From NCBI RefSeq assembly GCF_001442535.1, contig NZ_CP013141.1:3899761-3963760 (forward strand): DNA of 64,000 bases. The letters run 5' to 3'. The notes under the pieces are model-generated. The model saw nothing but the letters and a program-made list of their open reading frames with translations, ran no database searches and was not told the DNA's origin. Positions within the stretch are counted from its first letter, which is position 1; the number at the start of each line of letters is the position of its first letter. Below, one piece after another: positions 40,737 through 49,792 of the stretch. Source of the DNA: Lysobacter antibioticus (GTDB lineage: Bacteria > Pseudomonadota > Gammaproteobacteria > Xanthomonadales > Xanthomonadaceae). Both the position numbers and the translations under genes were made by a program.

Positions 40737-41573
40737 ATGGCAAACGAATCCGTAGTCGAACAGACCCCATGGCTTGTCACGCACTTATCGAAGATTCTTG
40801 TATCTTTAGTCGTCATCGCTGCAGCAGCAGGAACCATTGCGATAGGACTATATGCGTTTAATTTCGGAGGATCGTTCAGTGAAGAAAAATCAGCCTGGGC
40901 GGAATTCGGTGACTATGTAGGAGGCACCTTAAATGCCACATTTGCCTTCCTCGCCTTGATTGCACTCGCGTTAACCCTTCGAGTCCAAAGCATTGAGCTA
41001 AAATTATCTACGGAAGAGCTACGGCGATCAGCCAAGGCGCTTGACGAGCAAAATAAATCTTTGGCGACTCAGACTTTCGAGAACACATTCTTTCAGCTGA
41101 TACGACTTCACAACGACATTGTTTCCAGCCTAGATCTCCGCAGTGCTGGGCAGGTTACCATTCAAGGAAGGGACTGCTTCTCGGTATTTCGTAAGCGCTT
41201 GATGAATGAAATGCTAAAACTCAGACGTGGGGACTACCATCCTGACGAAGACGAAGGGTTCCACACCTGCTACGAAGAGTTCTGGAAGCAAAACGAACAG
41301 AACCTTGGACACTACTTTCGGCACCTCTATCGAATCTACAAGTTTCTCGACGAAAGCGACATAACAAATAAAAACAGCTACTCTGGAATCGTTCGAGCAC
41401 AGCTCTCAAGCAGTGAGCTTACGCTCCTGCACTACAACGGCATCAGTAAATATGGGGAAAAATTCAAGCCCCTAATTGAACAATATGCAATCCTAAAGAA
41501 TATGAGCGATCTAGGGCTAATAGGCCTGCCACAAGATCGAGACACCTACTCAAAAAATGCATATGGCAAATAA
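40737..41573 (+). CDS. AbiC-like putative phage abortive infection protein
   Basis: A 278-residue protein with two membrane helices (about 19-43 and 57-80), a coiled-coil-like stretch and a C-terminal domain of the putative abortive-infection (putAbiC) type. The telling segments are TFENTFFQLIRLHNDIV, HYFRHLYRIYKFLDE, SGIVRAQLSSSELTLLHYN and EKFKPLIEQYAILKNM. Base composition is far more AT-rich than all flanking genes, and codon use is correspondingly different, so it was probably acquired by transfer. The ATG at 40737 follows GGAGGA by seven bases. In family members with this domain, infection leads to cell death or growth arrest; activity here is unproven. Confidence 0.85.
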   Translation: MANESVVEQTPWLVTHLSKILVSLVVIAAAAGTIAIGLYAFNFGGSFSEEKSAWAEFGDYVGGTLNATFAFLALIALALTLRVQSIELKLSTEELRRSAKALDEQNKSLATQTFENTFFQLIRLHNDIVSSLDLRSAGQVTIQGRDCFSVFRKRLMNEMLKLRRGDYHPDEDEGFHTCYEEFWKQNEQNLGHYFRHLYRIYKFLDESDITNKNSYSGIVRAQLSSSELTLLHYNGISKYGEKFKPLIEQYAILKNMSDLGLIGLPQDRDTYSKNAYGK

Positions 41574-41635
41574 GCTGCGAGGTTGCGACCAGCTTTCGCC
41601 AATATAACGAGAGTGTTTGCGAATCAGCCCCTTGC

Positions 41636-41660
41636 AGGAGCGGTGCAAGCCGCGGCCGCG
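41636..41660 (+). repeat. REP hairpin (diverged)
   Basis: GGAGCGGTGCAAGCCGCGGCC shortly after the AbiC-like gene. Confidence 0.7.
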
Positions 41661-41698
41661 CTGCTTCGGTCTTGCGGCGTCTCGCTCAAGCAAACTCG

Positions 41699-41943
41699 AG
41701 ATCAAACGCCGAAAGCTTCCGCCACTAAAGCAGCGGCTTACTTTTATTTTGTCTAAAGCAACAAAAGAAATGCAACTAAAGAAGTTGTTTTTCTTCGAAC
41801 CACAGACCCGCACGATCGATGCAGCCGCAGGGCTTTTTCATACGGGACATCCTTGTCCCGATGAAAAACGGCGCGCATCCCTGCGCGCCGCCCTTCGGGT
41901 CTTCGATTGCCTTCGCGAGTACGAATCGGCGCACAGCAACAGC
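41699..41943 (+). repeat. Palindromic element A, copy 5 (diverged)
   Basis: An A element with several substitutions in the AAAGAAAG-type hairpins. The CGGGACA/TGTCCCG and GCGCGCA/TGCGCGC stems are intact. It ends GCACAGCAAC with only two CAACAG-like units. Confidence 0.8.
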
Positions 41944-41976
41944 AACCACTACGACGGCTCGTTCGGAGCCTTGGGG

Positions 41977-42130
41977 TAGGAGCGGCGCAAGCCGCGACGG
42001 CGAATCTGCGGCTGCCGGCGTGGGCGATCGTGGCTCCGTGGTCGCGGCTTGCGCCGCTCCTACCCTTGGCTCCAACTAGTAACGACGCAAGCCCAGGCGG
42101 AGCGGTCGCGGCTCACGCCGCTCCTACGGG
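41977..42130. repeat. Three REP hairpins in mixed orientation
   Basis: Copies lie at about 41978-42000 (+), 42041-42064 (-) and 42104-42127 (-), before the end of the convergent pip gene. Confidence 0.85.
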
Positions 42131-42168
42131 AACTCGCGGCAAGCGGGTCGCCGCGCAGGCGAAACCGA

Positions 42169-43110
42169 TCAGGCAAACCGATCCGTCGCCTGCACCAGCG
42201 CATCGACGTTCTCGTCCTCGAACGCCGAATGCCCGGACGCCGGGGTGATCGTCAGCTCGGCCTTCGGCCAGGCCTTCTTCAGTTCCCAGGCGTTCTGCAC
42301 CGGGCAGACCACGTCGTAACGGCCGTGCACGATCACGCCCGGGATGTCGGCGATCTTGTGCGCGTCGCGTAGCAACTGGTCTTCGACTTCGAAGAAGCCG
42401 CCGTTGACGAAGTAATGGTTCTCGATGCGGGCGAAGGCAAGCGCGAACTTCGCGTCTTCGTGGCCGCTGACGAAATCGTCGTCGACATGCAGGAAGCTGG
42501 TCGCGCCTTCCCATACGCTCCAGGCGCGTGCGGCGTCGAGACGGGTCTTCTCGTCTTCGCTGGTCAGGCGGCGATGGAAGGCACTGATCAGATCGTGGCG
42601 TTCGACCAGCGGGATCGCGTTGACGTAGTGCTCCCATGCATCCGGGAACAAGCGCGAGGCGCCTTCCTGGTAGAACCACTCCAGTTCCCAACGGCGCAGC
42701 ATGAAGATGCCGCGCAGGACCAGCTCGGTCACCTGCTGCGGATGGGTTTCGGCATAGGCCAGCGCCAGGGTCGAGCCCCAGGAACCACCGAACACCTGCC
42801 AACGGTCGATGCCCAGCTTGGCGCGCAGTTTTTCGATATCGGCGACGAGCTCCCAGGTGCCGTTGTCGACGAGGTCGGCATGCGGGGTCGAACGGCCGCT
42901 GCCGCGCTGGTCGAACAGGACGATGCGGTACTTGGCCGGGTCGTGGAAACGCCGCATCTTCGGGCTGCAACCCGCACCGGGGCCGCCGTGCAGCAGCACC
43001 ACCGGCTTGCCGTCGGGGTTGCCGCACTGTTCGTAATACAGGGTGTGGCGGTCGTCGACCTGGATCGTGCCGGTGTCGAAGGGTTCGATCTCGGGATAGA
43101 GCGTGCGCAT
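42169..43110 (-). CDS. pip: Proline iminopeptidase
   Basis: A 313-residue alpha/beta hydrolase of peptidase family S33. The oxyanion segment is LLHGGPGAGCSP, the nucleophile elbow GGSWGS has Ser110, and the acid and His are in GRYDVVCP and GHSAFE near the C-terminus. FDQRGSGRSTPHA is diagnostic for the family. It removes N-terminal proline from peptides, a useful last step after the secreted proteases, though it has no signal peptide and should act in the cytoplasm. Confidence 0.96.
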   Translation of the reverse strand: MRTLYPEIEPFDTGTIQVDDRHTLYYEQCGNPDGKPVVLLHGGPGAGCSPKMRRFHDPAKYRIVLFDQRGSGRSTPHADLVDNGTWELVADIEKLRAKLGIDRWQVFGGSWGSTLALAYAETHPQQVTELVLRGIFMLRRWELEWFYQEGASRLFPDAWEHYVNAIPLVERHDLISAFHRRLTSEDEKTRLDAARAWSVWEGATSFLHVDDDFVSGHEDAKFALAFARIENHYFVNGGFFEVEDQLLRDAHKIADIPGVIVHGRYDVVCPVQNAWELKKAWPKAELTITPASGHSAFEDENVDALVQATDRFA

Positions 43111-43195
43111 CGCAGGCCTCGCATTCGGGATGCGGGAAGTCTAACGGGACGCGGCCGCGATGGCGTGACCGGATCGGGCGTCGGCGAGGCGGCTC

Positions 43196-44059
43196 TCAGG
43201 CGCCGGGCTTGCGCGCCAAGCTGACGCGGTCGCGTTCTTCCAGGTCGCGTTCGGTGACCGCATCGACCAGGCCGGCCTGGGTCAATAAGGCGCGCACCGC
43301 CGCGCCCTGCTCCCAGCCGTGTTCGATCAGCAGCCAACCGCCCGGCTGCAGATGCGCGGGCGCATCGCGGGCGATGACGCGGATCGCATCCAGCCCGTCG
43401 GCGCCGGAAGCCAGCGCGCTGCGCGGTTCGTGACGCAGGTCGCCCTGCTGCAGGTGGACGTCGTCGTCCTCGATGTACGGCGGGTTGCTCGCGATCAGAT
43501 CGAAGCGTTCGCCGGCCAATGGCGCGAACCAGTCGCCGTGCCGGAATTCGACATTGCCCAGTTGCAGCGAGGCCGCGTTGGCGCGCGCGACCTCGAGCGC
43601 GTCGGCGCTGAAATCGACCGCGATCACCCGCGCGCGCGGCCGCTCGAAAGCCAGGGCCAGGGCGATCGCACCGCTGCCGGTGCCGAGGTCGGCGATCGTC
43701 AGGTCGCGATCTTCGGGAAGCAGGCTCAGGGCCAGTTCGACCAGGCGCTCGGTCTCCGGACGCGGGATCAGCGTCGCCGGCGTCACCGCCAGATCGAAAC
43801 GCCAGAAGCCCCGCTGCCCGAGCAGATAAGCCACCGGTTCCCCGGCGACGCGACGCTCGACCAGACGGCGGTAGCGTTGCGCAACGGTCGCGTCCATCAC
43901 GTGGTCGTCGTGGGCGAACAGCCAACTGCGCGGCCGCTCCAGTGCATGCGCGAGCAGCAGCTCGGCTTCGCCGCGGCCGATCAACGCCCGTGCCCAGCAC
44001 AGCGCAGCGTCGATGCGCTCGGCGCCGGTGTCGTGATGGGGGTCGCTGGGGGAATTCAT
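43196..44059 (-). CDS. prmC: Release factor glutamine N5-methyltransferase
   Basis: A 287-residue SAM-dependent methyltransferase. The N-terminal helical domain is followed by [14 protein letters not shown], motif [16 protein letters not shown] (here [15 protein letters not shown]) and the catalytic NPPY in [11 protein letters not shown]. It methylates the Gln of the GGQ motif in release factors RF1 and RF2. The start is ATG 44059 ([10 protein letters not shown]). It lies 85 bp upstream of pip on the same strand. Confidence 0.95.
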   Translation of the reverse strand: MNSPSDPHHDTGAERIDAALCWARALIGRGEAELLLAHALERPRSWLFAHDDHVMDATVAQRYRRLVERRVAGEPVAYLLGQRGFWRFDLAVTPATLIPRPETERLVELALSLLPEDRDLTIADLGTGSGAIALALAFERPRARVIAVDFSADALEVARANAASLQLGNVEFRHGDWFAPLAGERFDLIASNPPYIEDDDVHLQQGDLRHEPRSALASGADGLDAIRVIARDAPAHLQPGGWLLIEHGWEQGAAVRALLTQAGLVDAVTERDLEERDRVSLARKPGA

Positions 44060-44407
44060 CGCGGCATCGTACGCGAGGCGATTGCGGGTGCGCGCATTCC
44101 GATTCGCGAATACGGTCACACCGGGTGGCTCGCAACGGTCGAATCGCTCTCCTTGACGGTATCTCGATCACCCACCGCATGCTGAAAGCACACTTTCTTC
44201 ACGCACACCGCTCATCTGCGCCGGATAGTGGCGCCGGAGTTGCGGCTCGATGGCGCCGTCTCGCGCGAAAGCCTGTTGCGGCGCAGCGCGGCTACACCAC
44301 GCGAGGCGCGATGCCTCCCGGTTTTGCTATCAGCGCGGGCCGTGCGCAGCGCCTTGATTGAGTGGGGAAAAATCGCGCCGACTCGGCATTTAAACGTTTT
44401 TACCCTT

Positions 44408-44456
44408 ATTTAAATCGATCTAAATGTTGACACGCCGATTTTGCCGCTTCCAATGT
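44408..44456 (+). promoter_or_regulatory. Promoter with adjacent AT-rich palindrome (GH18-like gene)
   Basis: TTGACA (44427-44432), an 18-bp spacer and CAATGT (44451-44456) precede the secreted GH18-like gene by about 120 bp. An 18-bp near-palindrome ATTTAAATCGATCTAAAT (44408-44425) ends two bases before the -35 box, a likely operator. The rest of 44060-44577 shows no gene. Confidence 0.5.
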
Positions 44457-44577
44457 GGCGCGTCGCCATCGGCGACAGGGAGCGCGTCGTGGCGGCAGGA
44501 GCGCAATCACTCGCCATCGCAAGCGCGCATCGACGCCAACGCGTCACACCGTGACGCTCATTGCAGGGGAACGTTCC

Positions 44578-46212
44578 ATGCCGAAGTCGAACCAGCACCT
44601 ACCGAGCCGCCTCCACTCCACCGGCGCCACGGCCCGAACGTTCTCGCGCGCGCTGCCGGCCTTCATCGCGCTGGCGCTGGCCGCCGTCGCGCCGACCGCG
44701 GCCGCCGCCGAGTCGGCGATCTTCGGCGGCGGCCCGTTCTATTCCGGCGGCCAGACCGTGATCAACGACCTGCGCAATTCCGGCTTCACCACGGTGTTCC
44801 TATGGAGCGTCCACATCGAGGCCAACGGCGATCTGGTCTACAACGATATCCCGATCGTCAAGAACGGCGCCTACACCGGAAGCGATGCCGACTGGCCGGC
44901 GCGGCTGGCTTCGTTGAAGACCGCGCCGACCTCGGTCAAGCGGGTAGAAGTCTCGATCGGCGCCTGGGGCGTGCCCGACTTCGAACGCATGGCCAACCTG
45001 GCCAACGGCACCGCCGCCGGCTGCGGCACCACCATCGTCTGCGGCACCGGCAGCACCAGCATCCTTTACCGCAATTTCCAGGCGCTGAAGACCGCCACCG
45101 GCGCCGATGCGGTCAACTTCGACGACGAAAGCCATTACAACGTCGCCGACACCACCAAGTTCGGCCAGATGTTGGTCGGGCTCGGCTACAAGATCACTTT
45201 CGCGCCGTATACCAATACGAGCTTCTGGCGAGGGGTCAAGGACAACCTCGGCAGCTCGGTCGACCGCATTTACCTGCAGGTCTACGACGGCGGCGCCGGC
45301 AACGACCCGGCCAGCTGGAACACCGCGATGGGCATGACCGTCATGCCCGGCCTGTGGACCAAGCACGGCACCGGCTGCACCGCCGGCGACAGCCCTGCGC
45401 AGGTGCAGACCCGCATGGCCGGCTGGAAGACCAGCGCCGGCATCAGCGGCGGCTTCCTGTGGTTATACGACGACATCCAGAAGTGCTGGGCGCAGGGCAC
45501 GACCGCGCAATACGCCGCCGCGATCAACAACGCGGTCAGCGGCAATACCGCGCCAGTCGCGAACTTCGGCGTCAGCGTCAACGGCCTGACCGCGAACTTC
45601 AGCGATTCCTCGACCGACAGCGACGGCACGATCGCCTCGCGCAGCTGGAACTTCGGCGACGGCGGCACCTCGACCGCGACCAGTCCGAGCCGCACCTACG
45701 CCAGCGCCGGCAACTACACCGTCAGCCTGACCGTGACCGACAACGGCGGCGCGACCCATACCAAGACCCAGACCGTCTCGGTCGGCAGCGGCAACGTCAA
45801 CCTCGCCCTCAACAAACCCGCCACCGGCTCGAGCGCGTGCAACAGCAACGAGTCTCCGGCCAAGGCGGTCAACGGCAGCGTGTCCGGCGGCAACACCGAC
45901 AAGTTCTGTTCGCTGGCCGCTTCCGCCTGGTTACAGGTCGACCTGGGTTCGGCGCAGACCGTCAGCAGTTTCGTGGTCAAGCACGCCGGCGCCGGCGGCG
46001 AATCCACCTCGTGGAACACCAAGGCCTTCACCATCCAGACCTCGACCAACGCCACCTCATGGAGCACCCCGGTCACGGTGACCGCGAATACCGCCAGCAC
46101 CTCGACTCATTCGATCAGCGCGACCTCGGCCCGATACATCAAGCTCAACATCGGCACCCCGACCCAGAACGGCGATCCGGCGACGCGGATCTACGAGTTC
46201 GAGGTGCGTTGA
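44578..46212 (+). CDS. Secreted GH18-like protein with PKD and discoidin (F5/8C) domains
   Basis: A 544-residue exported protein. A long signal peptide (about 1-44, ending TAAAA) precedes a TIM-barrel-like domain. Its FGGGPFYSGG start, VEVSIGAWG strand and DAVNFDDE (177-184) resemble the chitinase GH18 strand motif DxxDxDxE. Asn180 replaces the second Asp, while Asp182 and Glu184 are kept. A PKD domain (about 322-405, SWNFGDGGTSTATSPSRTY) and a C-terminal F5/8 type C domain (about 407-544, carbohydrate binding) follow. It probably acts on chitin or another glycan outside the cell; the GH18 call is by motif only. ATG 44578 follows GGGGA. Confidence 0.7.
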   Translation: MPKSNQHLPSRLHSTGATARTFSRALPAFIALALAAVAPTAAAAESAIFGGGPFYSGGQTVINDLRNSGFTTVFLWSVHIEANGDLVYNDIPIVKNGAYTGSDADWPARLASLKTAPTSVKRVEVSIGAWGVPDFERMANLANGTAAGCGTTIVCGTGSTSILYRNFQALKTATGADAVNFDDESHYNVADTTKFGQMLVGLGYKITFAPYTNTSFWRGVKDNLGSSVDRIYLQVYDGGAGNDPASWNTAMGMTVMPGLWTKHGTGCTAGDSPAQVQTRMAGWKTSAGISGGFLWLYDDIQKCWAQGTTAQYAAAINNAVSGNTAPVANFGVSVNGLTANFSDSSTDSDGTIASRSWNFGDGGTSTATSPSRTYASAGNYTVSLTVTDNGGATHTKTQTVSVGSGNVNLALNKPATGSSACNSNESPAKAVNGSVSGGNTDKFCSLAASAWLQVDLGSAQTVSSFVVKHAGAGGESTSWNTKAFTIQTSTNATSWSTPVTVTANTASTSTHSISATSARYIKLNIGTPTQNGDPATRIYEFEVR

Positions 46213-46309
46213 GTCGGTAGCGATTGCCGTATTGCCGTTAGTTACGCATGCGCGGTGAAGCCGATGGTGTGCCGGGAGAACGGTAGTAGGTCGTAGCCGC
46301 CAGCGCGCG

Positions 46310-46333
46310 GTCGCGGCTCGCGCCGCTCCTACC
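46310..46333 (-). repeat. REP hairpin
   Basis: GGTCGCGGCTCGCGCCGCTCC, 100 bp past the GH18-like gene. Confidence 0.85.
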
Positions 46334-46345
46334 CTGTTGATTCTG

Positions 46346-46629
46346 GCTGTCGCTGTCGCTGTTGCTGTTGCTGTGCGTCGCTTCGCACTCGCGAAGGATA
46401 TAGAAGACCCGGAGGGCGGCCCGCATGGATGCGGGCCGTTTTTCATCGGGACAGGGATGTCCCGTATGTAGATCCCTGCGTCGGCATCGCTCGTGCGGGC
46501 TTGTGATTCAAAAAGAAGCATTTTTCTTTGGTTACCTTTGACCGAAGGGAATCCAGACGGACTTTTGTTGCTTATGACAAAAGAAAGTAACCCGCCGCTT
46601 TAGTGGCGGAAGCTTTTGGCGTTTGATCT
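46346..46629 (-). repeat. Hexamer array and palindromic element A, copy 6 (with 23-bp insert)
   Basis: CTGTCG/CTGTTG hexamers (46346-46372) abut an A element in minus orientation. The second stem is GGCCCGCA/TGCGGGCC instead of GGCGCGCA/TGCGCGCC, a compensatory change. The 23-bp insert is at 46539-46561. Confidence 0.85.
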
Positions 46630-46669
46630 TGTTTCTTTAGATGCCTTAAGCATGTGCAAAGCTTCCCAA

Positions 46670-46785
46670 CCTGCAGGAGCGACGTGAGTCGCGACCAAGG
46701 GACATGCAGGAGCGGCACCGCCGATACTATTCGTCGAAGCAACGTGCCGTCGCGAGGGTAGGAGCGGCGCGAGCCGCGACCACGC
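46670..46785 (+). repeat. Two REP hairpins
   Basis: GGAGCGACGTGAGTCGCGACC (46675-46697), with both stem arms changed together (GCGAC/GTCGC), and GGAGCGGCGCGAGCCGCGACC (46761-46783). Confidence 0.85.
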
Positions 46786-46818
46786 CCTGCCAGCCTACGG
46801 CGTTCCCTTGAAGCAAGT

Positions 46819-47150
46819 GCAAAGCTTCCGTCCGCTAACGCGGCCGGGTTACTTTCTTTTGCTAAGCTCAAAAGTCCGTCTGGATTCCCTTCGGTCAAAG
46901 GTAACCAAAGAAAAGGGCTCTCCTTGCAAGGGCACAAGCCACGAGTGCGATGCGCGCGCCGGGATTTTCCGATAAGACATCCTTGTCTTATCGAAAAACG
47001 CCGCACGTCCTGTGCGGCGCCCTCCGGGTCTCCCTCGGTCTCGCGAGATAAAAGCTGCGCCACGCCAGAGCTAGAGCTAGAGCTAGAGCTAGAGCTAGAG
47101 GCGAAGGCGAAGGCGAAGGCGAAGGCGAAGGCGAAGGCGAAGGCGAAGGC
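46819..47150 (+). repeat. Palindromic element B, copy 4 (with 23-bp insert) and hexamer arrays
   Basis: The B element (46819-47065) has stems GATAAGACA/TGTCTTATC and CGCCGCAC/GTGCGGCG and the insert at 46875-46897. It is followed by GAGCTA units (47067-47100) and about eight GCGAAG units (47101-47150). Confidence 0.87.
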
Positions 47151-47209
47151 AGGATCACCGGCAAAGGCAACGGCGGTCGACAATCAGACCACGATCTCCT
47201 GTCTCGTCT

Positions 47210-47240
47210 CTCAAACAAACATCGCCGGCTTTCGCCGGCG
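47210..47240 (-). terminator. Terminator after ahpD
   Basis: CGCCGGC/GCCGGCG with a 4-nt loop (47223-47240), followed on the minus strand by a T-rich run (ATGTTTGTTTG). It is 41 bp past the ahpD stop. Confidence 0.75.
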
Positions 47241-47280
47241 ACTTCGTAGAAACATCGGACTGACCGATCGAATCAACCGA

Positions 47281-47808
47281 TCACATCTGCTCCAGCGTCA
47301 CCGCCACCGCATGCACCACCGCACCGATCTTCAGCGAGCTCTGCACGCCCTGGGCGCTGACTTCGTGCTTGCGCACGACCTTCTCGTGCGAATCCATGCA
47401 GGCACCGCAACCGTTGATCGCCGACACCGCCAGCGAGGCCAGTTCGAAGGTCATCTTGTCGATGCCAGGGCTGGCCATGACGTTCATGCGCAGGCCGGCA
47501 CGCAGCTGGCCGTACTCTTCGTTCTGGATCAGGTGGGTGGCGCGGTAGTAGATGTTGTTCATCGCCATCACCGCCGCAGCCGCCTTGGCGCCGTTGATTT
47601 CTTCCGGCGACAGCTTGTCGGCGGCGAAGGCTTCGATCGCGGCGGCCAGCGGCTTGTGGCGCGAGGCGATCGCCGAGGCCAGGGCGATGGCGCGGATCTG
47701 CTTGCCGTCCAGACCCGGCGAACCGGCGTCGCTGAGCACGCTGTCGAGGTTGAGCTTGAGGTCCTTGGCGTAATCGGGAAGCGAGTTGCGAAGATCGGAG
47801 AGGCTCAT
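47281..47808 (-). CDS. ahpD: Alkyl hydroperoxide reductase partner AhpD
   Basis: A 175-residue carboxymuconolactone-decarboxylase-fold protein with the AhpD active site CGACMDSH (Cys134 and Cys137) and the supporting glutamate in the same helix region. AhpD reduces AhpC, using electrons from dihydrolipoamide in the mycobacterial system. The start is ATG 47808 (MSLSDLRNSL). It follows ahpC after 345 bp, a gap that holds a GGAGCCGG/CCGGCTCC hairpin (48091-48116) and no gene. No ahpF is visible, consistent with an AhpC-AhpD pair. Confidence 0.94.
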   Translation of the reverse strand: MSLSDLRNSLPDYAKDLKLNLDSVLSDAGSPGLDGKQIRAIALASAIASRHKPLAAAIEAFAADKLSPEEINGAKAAAAVMAMNNIYYRATHLIQNEEYGQLRAGLRMNVMASPGIDKMTFELASLAVSAINGCGACMDSHEKVVRKHEVSAQGVQSSLKIGAVVHAVAVTLEQM

Positions 47809-48153
47809 CGGAATACTCCTGGAATCGGCGGGGGATCGTCGCGTCGCGGCGGCGCAGGCGCACCGATCGCGAGGACCGGGCACGCGCCATCGCCTGGCGG
47901 GCATGCGCATCGCGCACGGCTGGCTGGGAAACGACACGAACGGGACGAAGCGGATAGGAACAGTCGGGGCGAACCCCGACTGTGGGCATCCCGCACGGGA
48001 GGGAGGGAGGACCGGCGAGGCCGGCCCGCATGCGGGATTACTTTGAAAACTGCGCTGGCGGTGAGCCGACAGCGCAGGCAGAACCAGAGGGGAGCCGGGT
48101 CACGGAATCCGGCTCCGCGGGGAATCACTCCCGGGTCGTGCGATCCGAACGGA

Positions 48154-48693
48154 TCAGGCGACCTTGAGGGTGCTCTCGCCCTGGTTCCAATTGCACGGGC
48201 ACAGCTCGTCGGTCTGCAGGGCGTCCAGCACGCGCAGCACTTCCTGCGGGTTGCGGCCGACCGAACCGTCGGTGACGTAGACGAAACGGATGATGCCGTC
48301 CGGATCGACCAGGAAGGTGGCGCGCTGGGCGACGCCGTCTTCCGACAGGATGCCGAGGGCCGAGGTCAGGTCCTTCTTGATGTCGGCGAGCATGGGGAAC
48401 GGCAGGTCGCGCAGGTCCTTGTGGTCCTTGCGCCATGCCAGATGCACGAACTCGCTGTCGGTCGAGGCGGCCAGGACCTGGCAATCGCGGTCGAGGAACT
48501 GCTGGTTCAGGTCGCCGAAGCCCTTGATCTCGGTCGGGCAGACGAAGGTGAAGTCCTTCGGGTAGAAGAACACCAGCAGCCACTTGCCCTTGTAGGTGTC
48601 GTTGTCGATGTCGGCGAACGCGCTATCGAGATTCTCGATACCGACGGTGGCCTTGACCTTGAATTTCGGGAACTTCTCGCCGATCGAAAGCAT
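48154..48693 (-). CDS. ahpC: Peroxiredoxin AhpC
   Basis: A 179-residue two-cysteine peroxiredoxin. The peroxidatic Cys52 is in DFTFVCPTEIKGF; Cys165 and Cys167 in LCPCNW near the C-terminus give the three-cysteine pattern of mycobacterial AhpC. It reduces hydrogen peroxide, alkyl hydroperoxides and peroxynitrite. It is transcribed divergently from oxyR, with an OxyR-type site between them. Confidence 0.96.
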   Translation of the reverse strand: MLSIGEKFPKFKVKATVGIENLDSAFADIDNDTYKGKWLLVFFYPKDFTFVCPTEIKGFGDLNQQFLDRDCQVLAASTDSEFVHLAWRKDHKDLRDLPFPMLADIKKDLTSALGILSEDGVAQRATFLVDPDGIIRFVYVTDGSVGRNPQEVLRVLDALQTDELCPCNWNQGESTLKVA

Positions 48694-48792
48694 GCGGATG
48701 ACTCCTTGAAGGGATGGGAGGGGTAAAGAGGGGTTGTTGCCGAAGGAACAACTTAGGGGTCGTATGTTGCACCCCAGTAATTGATTACTGAA

Positions 48793-48829
48793 ATGAATTG
48801 TTCCTATTATGGCGATAGTCTATATCAAT
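48793..48829. promoter_or_regulatory. OxyR-type binding site in the ahpC-oxyR divergent region
   Basis: Two imperfect half-sites, ATGA-N7-CTAT and ATAG-N7-CAAT, separated by 7 bp, follow the OxyR pattern ATAG-N7-CTAT-N7-ATAG-N7-CTAT; 13 of the 16 bases in the four tetrads match. The site ends 12 bp before the oxyR start codon, suggesting OxyR binding for autoregulation, and lies 100 bp from the ahpC start. Confidence 0.65.
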
Positions 48830-48841
48830 TGGCGACCATCG

Positions 48842-49792
48842 ATGAACCTGCGTGATCTCAAATATCTGGTCGCCCTGGCCGATCACAAGCATTTTGGCCG
48901 AGCCGCCGCCGCGAGCTTCGTGAGCCAACCCACGCTTTCGACCCAGATCAAGAAGCTCGAAGAAGAACTGGGCGTGTCGCTGGTCGAGCGCGCGCCGCGC
49001 CGGGTCATGCTGACCCCGGTCGGGCGCGACATCGCCGAGCGAGCGCGCAAGGTCATCGCCGATGTCGAGCAGATGAGCGAGATCGCCCGCCGCAGCCAGG
49101 ACCCGGAGGCCGGCACTGTGCGCCTGGGGCTGTTCCCTACCCTCGGCCCCTATCTGCTGCCGCACGTCGTACCGGGGCTGCGCAAGCGCTTCCCGCGACT
49201 GGAGTTGCTGTTGGTCGAGGAGAAGACCGACCAGATCCTCGCCCGCCTGCGCGACGGCCGCCTCGATGCCGGCCTGCTGGCGCTGCCGATACACGACGAT
49301 CAACTGCATGTCGAACCCTTGTTCGACGAACCCTTCCTGCTGGCCGTGCCGCAGCAGCATCCGATGGCCGGGCGCGACACGCTCGAATTGCACGACCTCG
49401 ACGATCAGCATTTGCTCCTGCTCGAAGAAGGCCATTGCCTGCGCGACCAGGCGCTCGACGTCTGCCGCTTGTCCGGCGCCGACGAGCGCGACGGCTTCCG
49501 CGCTACGAGCCTGGAAACCCTGCGGCAGATGGTCGCCGCCGGTGTCGGCATCACCTTGTTGCCGATGCTCGCAGTGCAGCCGCCGGTGCCGCAGTCGCCC
49601 GACATCCATCTGCTCCGCTTTGCCGGCGACCCGCCGCACCGGCAGATCGGCATGCTGTGGCGGCGCAGCTCGGCGATGTCGGATTTCCTGATGCAACTGG
49701 CCGAGGAACTGCGCAAGTTGCCGGCCTCGCTGCTGCAGCCTCCGCGCGGCAACGGCCACGGCGCGCGCAAACCGGCGCGGGACGCGCGATGA
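48842..49792 (+). CDS. oxyR: Hydrogen peroxide-sensing LysR-type regulator OxyR
   Basis: A 316-residue LysR-family regulator. The N-terminal helix-turn-helix contains HFGRAAAASFVSQPTLSTQ. The redox pair Cys199 and Cys208 (EEGHCLRDQALDVC) falls at the same positions as in the E. coli protein, so it should sense peroxide by disulfide formation. The ATG at 48842 (MNLRDLKYLV) is the family-typical start. It lies divergent to ahpC and overlaps the next gene by ATGA. Confidence 0.96.
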   Translation: MNLRDLKYLVALADHKHFGRAAAASFVSQPTLSTQIKKLEEELGVSLVERAPRRVMLTPVGRDIAERARKVIADVEQMSEIARRSQDPEAGTVRLGLFPTLGPYLLPHVVPGLRKRFPRLELLLVEEKTDQILARLRDGRLDAGLLALPIHDDQLHVEPLFDEPFLLAVPQQHPMAGRDTLELHDLDDQHLLLLEEGHCLRDQALDVCRLSGADERDGFRATSLETLRQMVAAGVGITLLPMLAVQPPVPQSPDIHLLRFAGDPPHRQIGMLWRRSSAMSDFLMQLAEELRKLPASLLQPPRGNGHGARKPARDAR

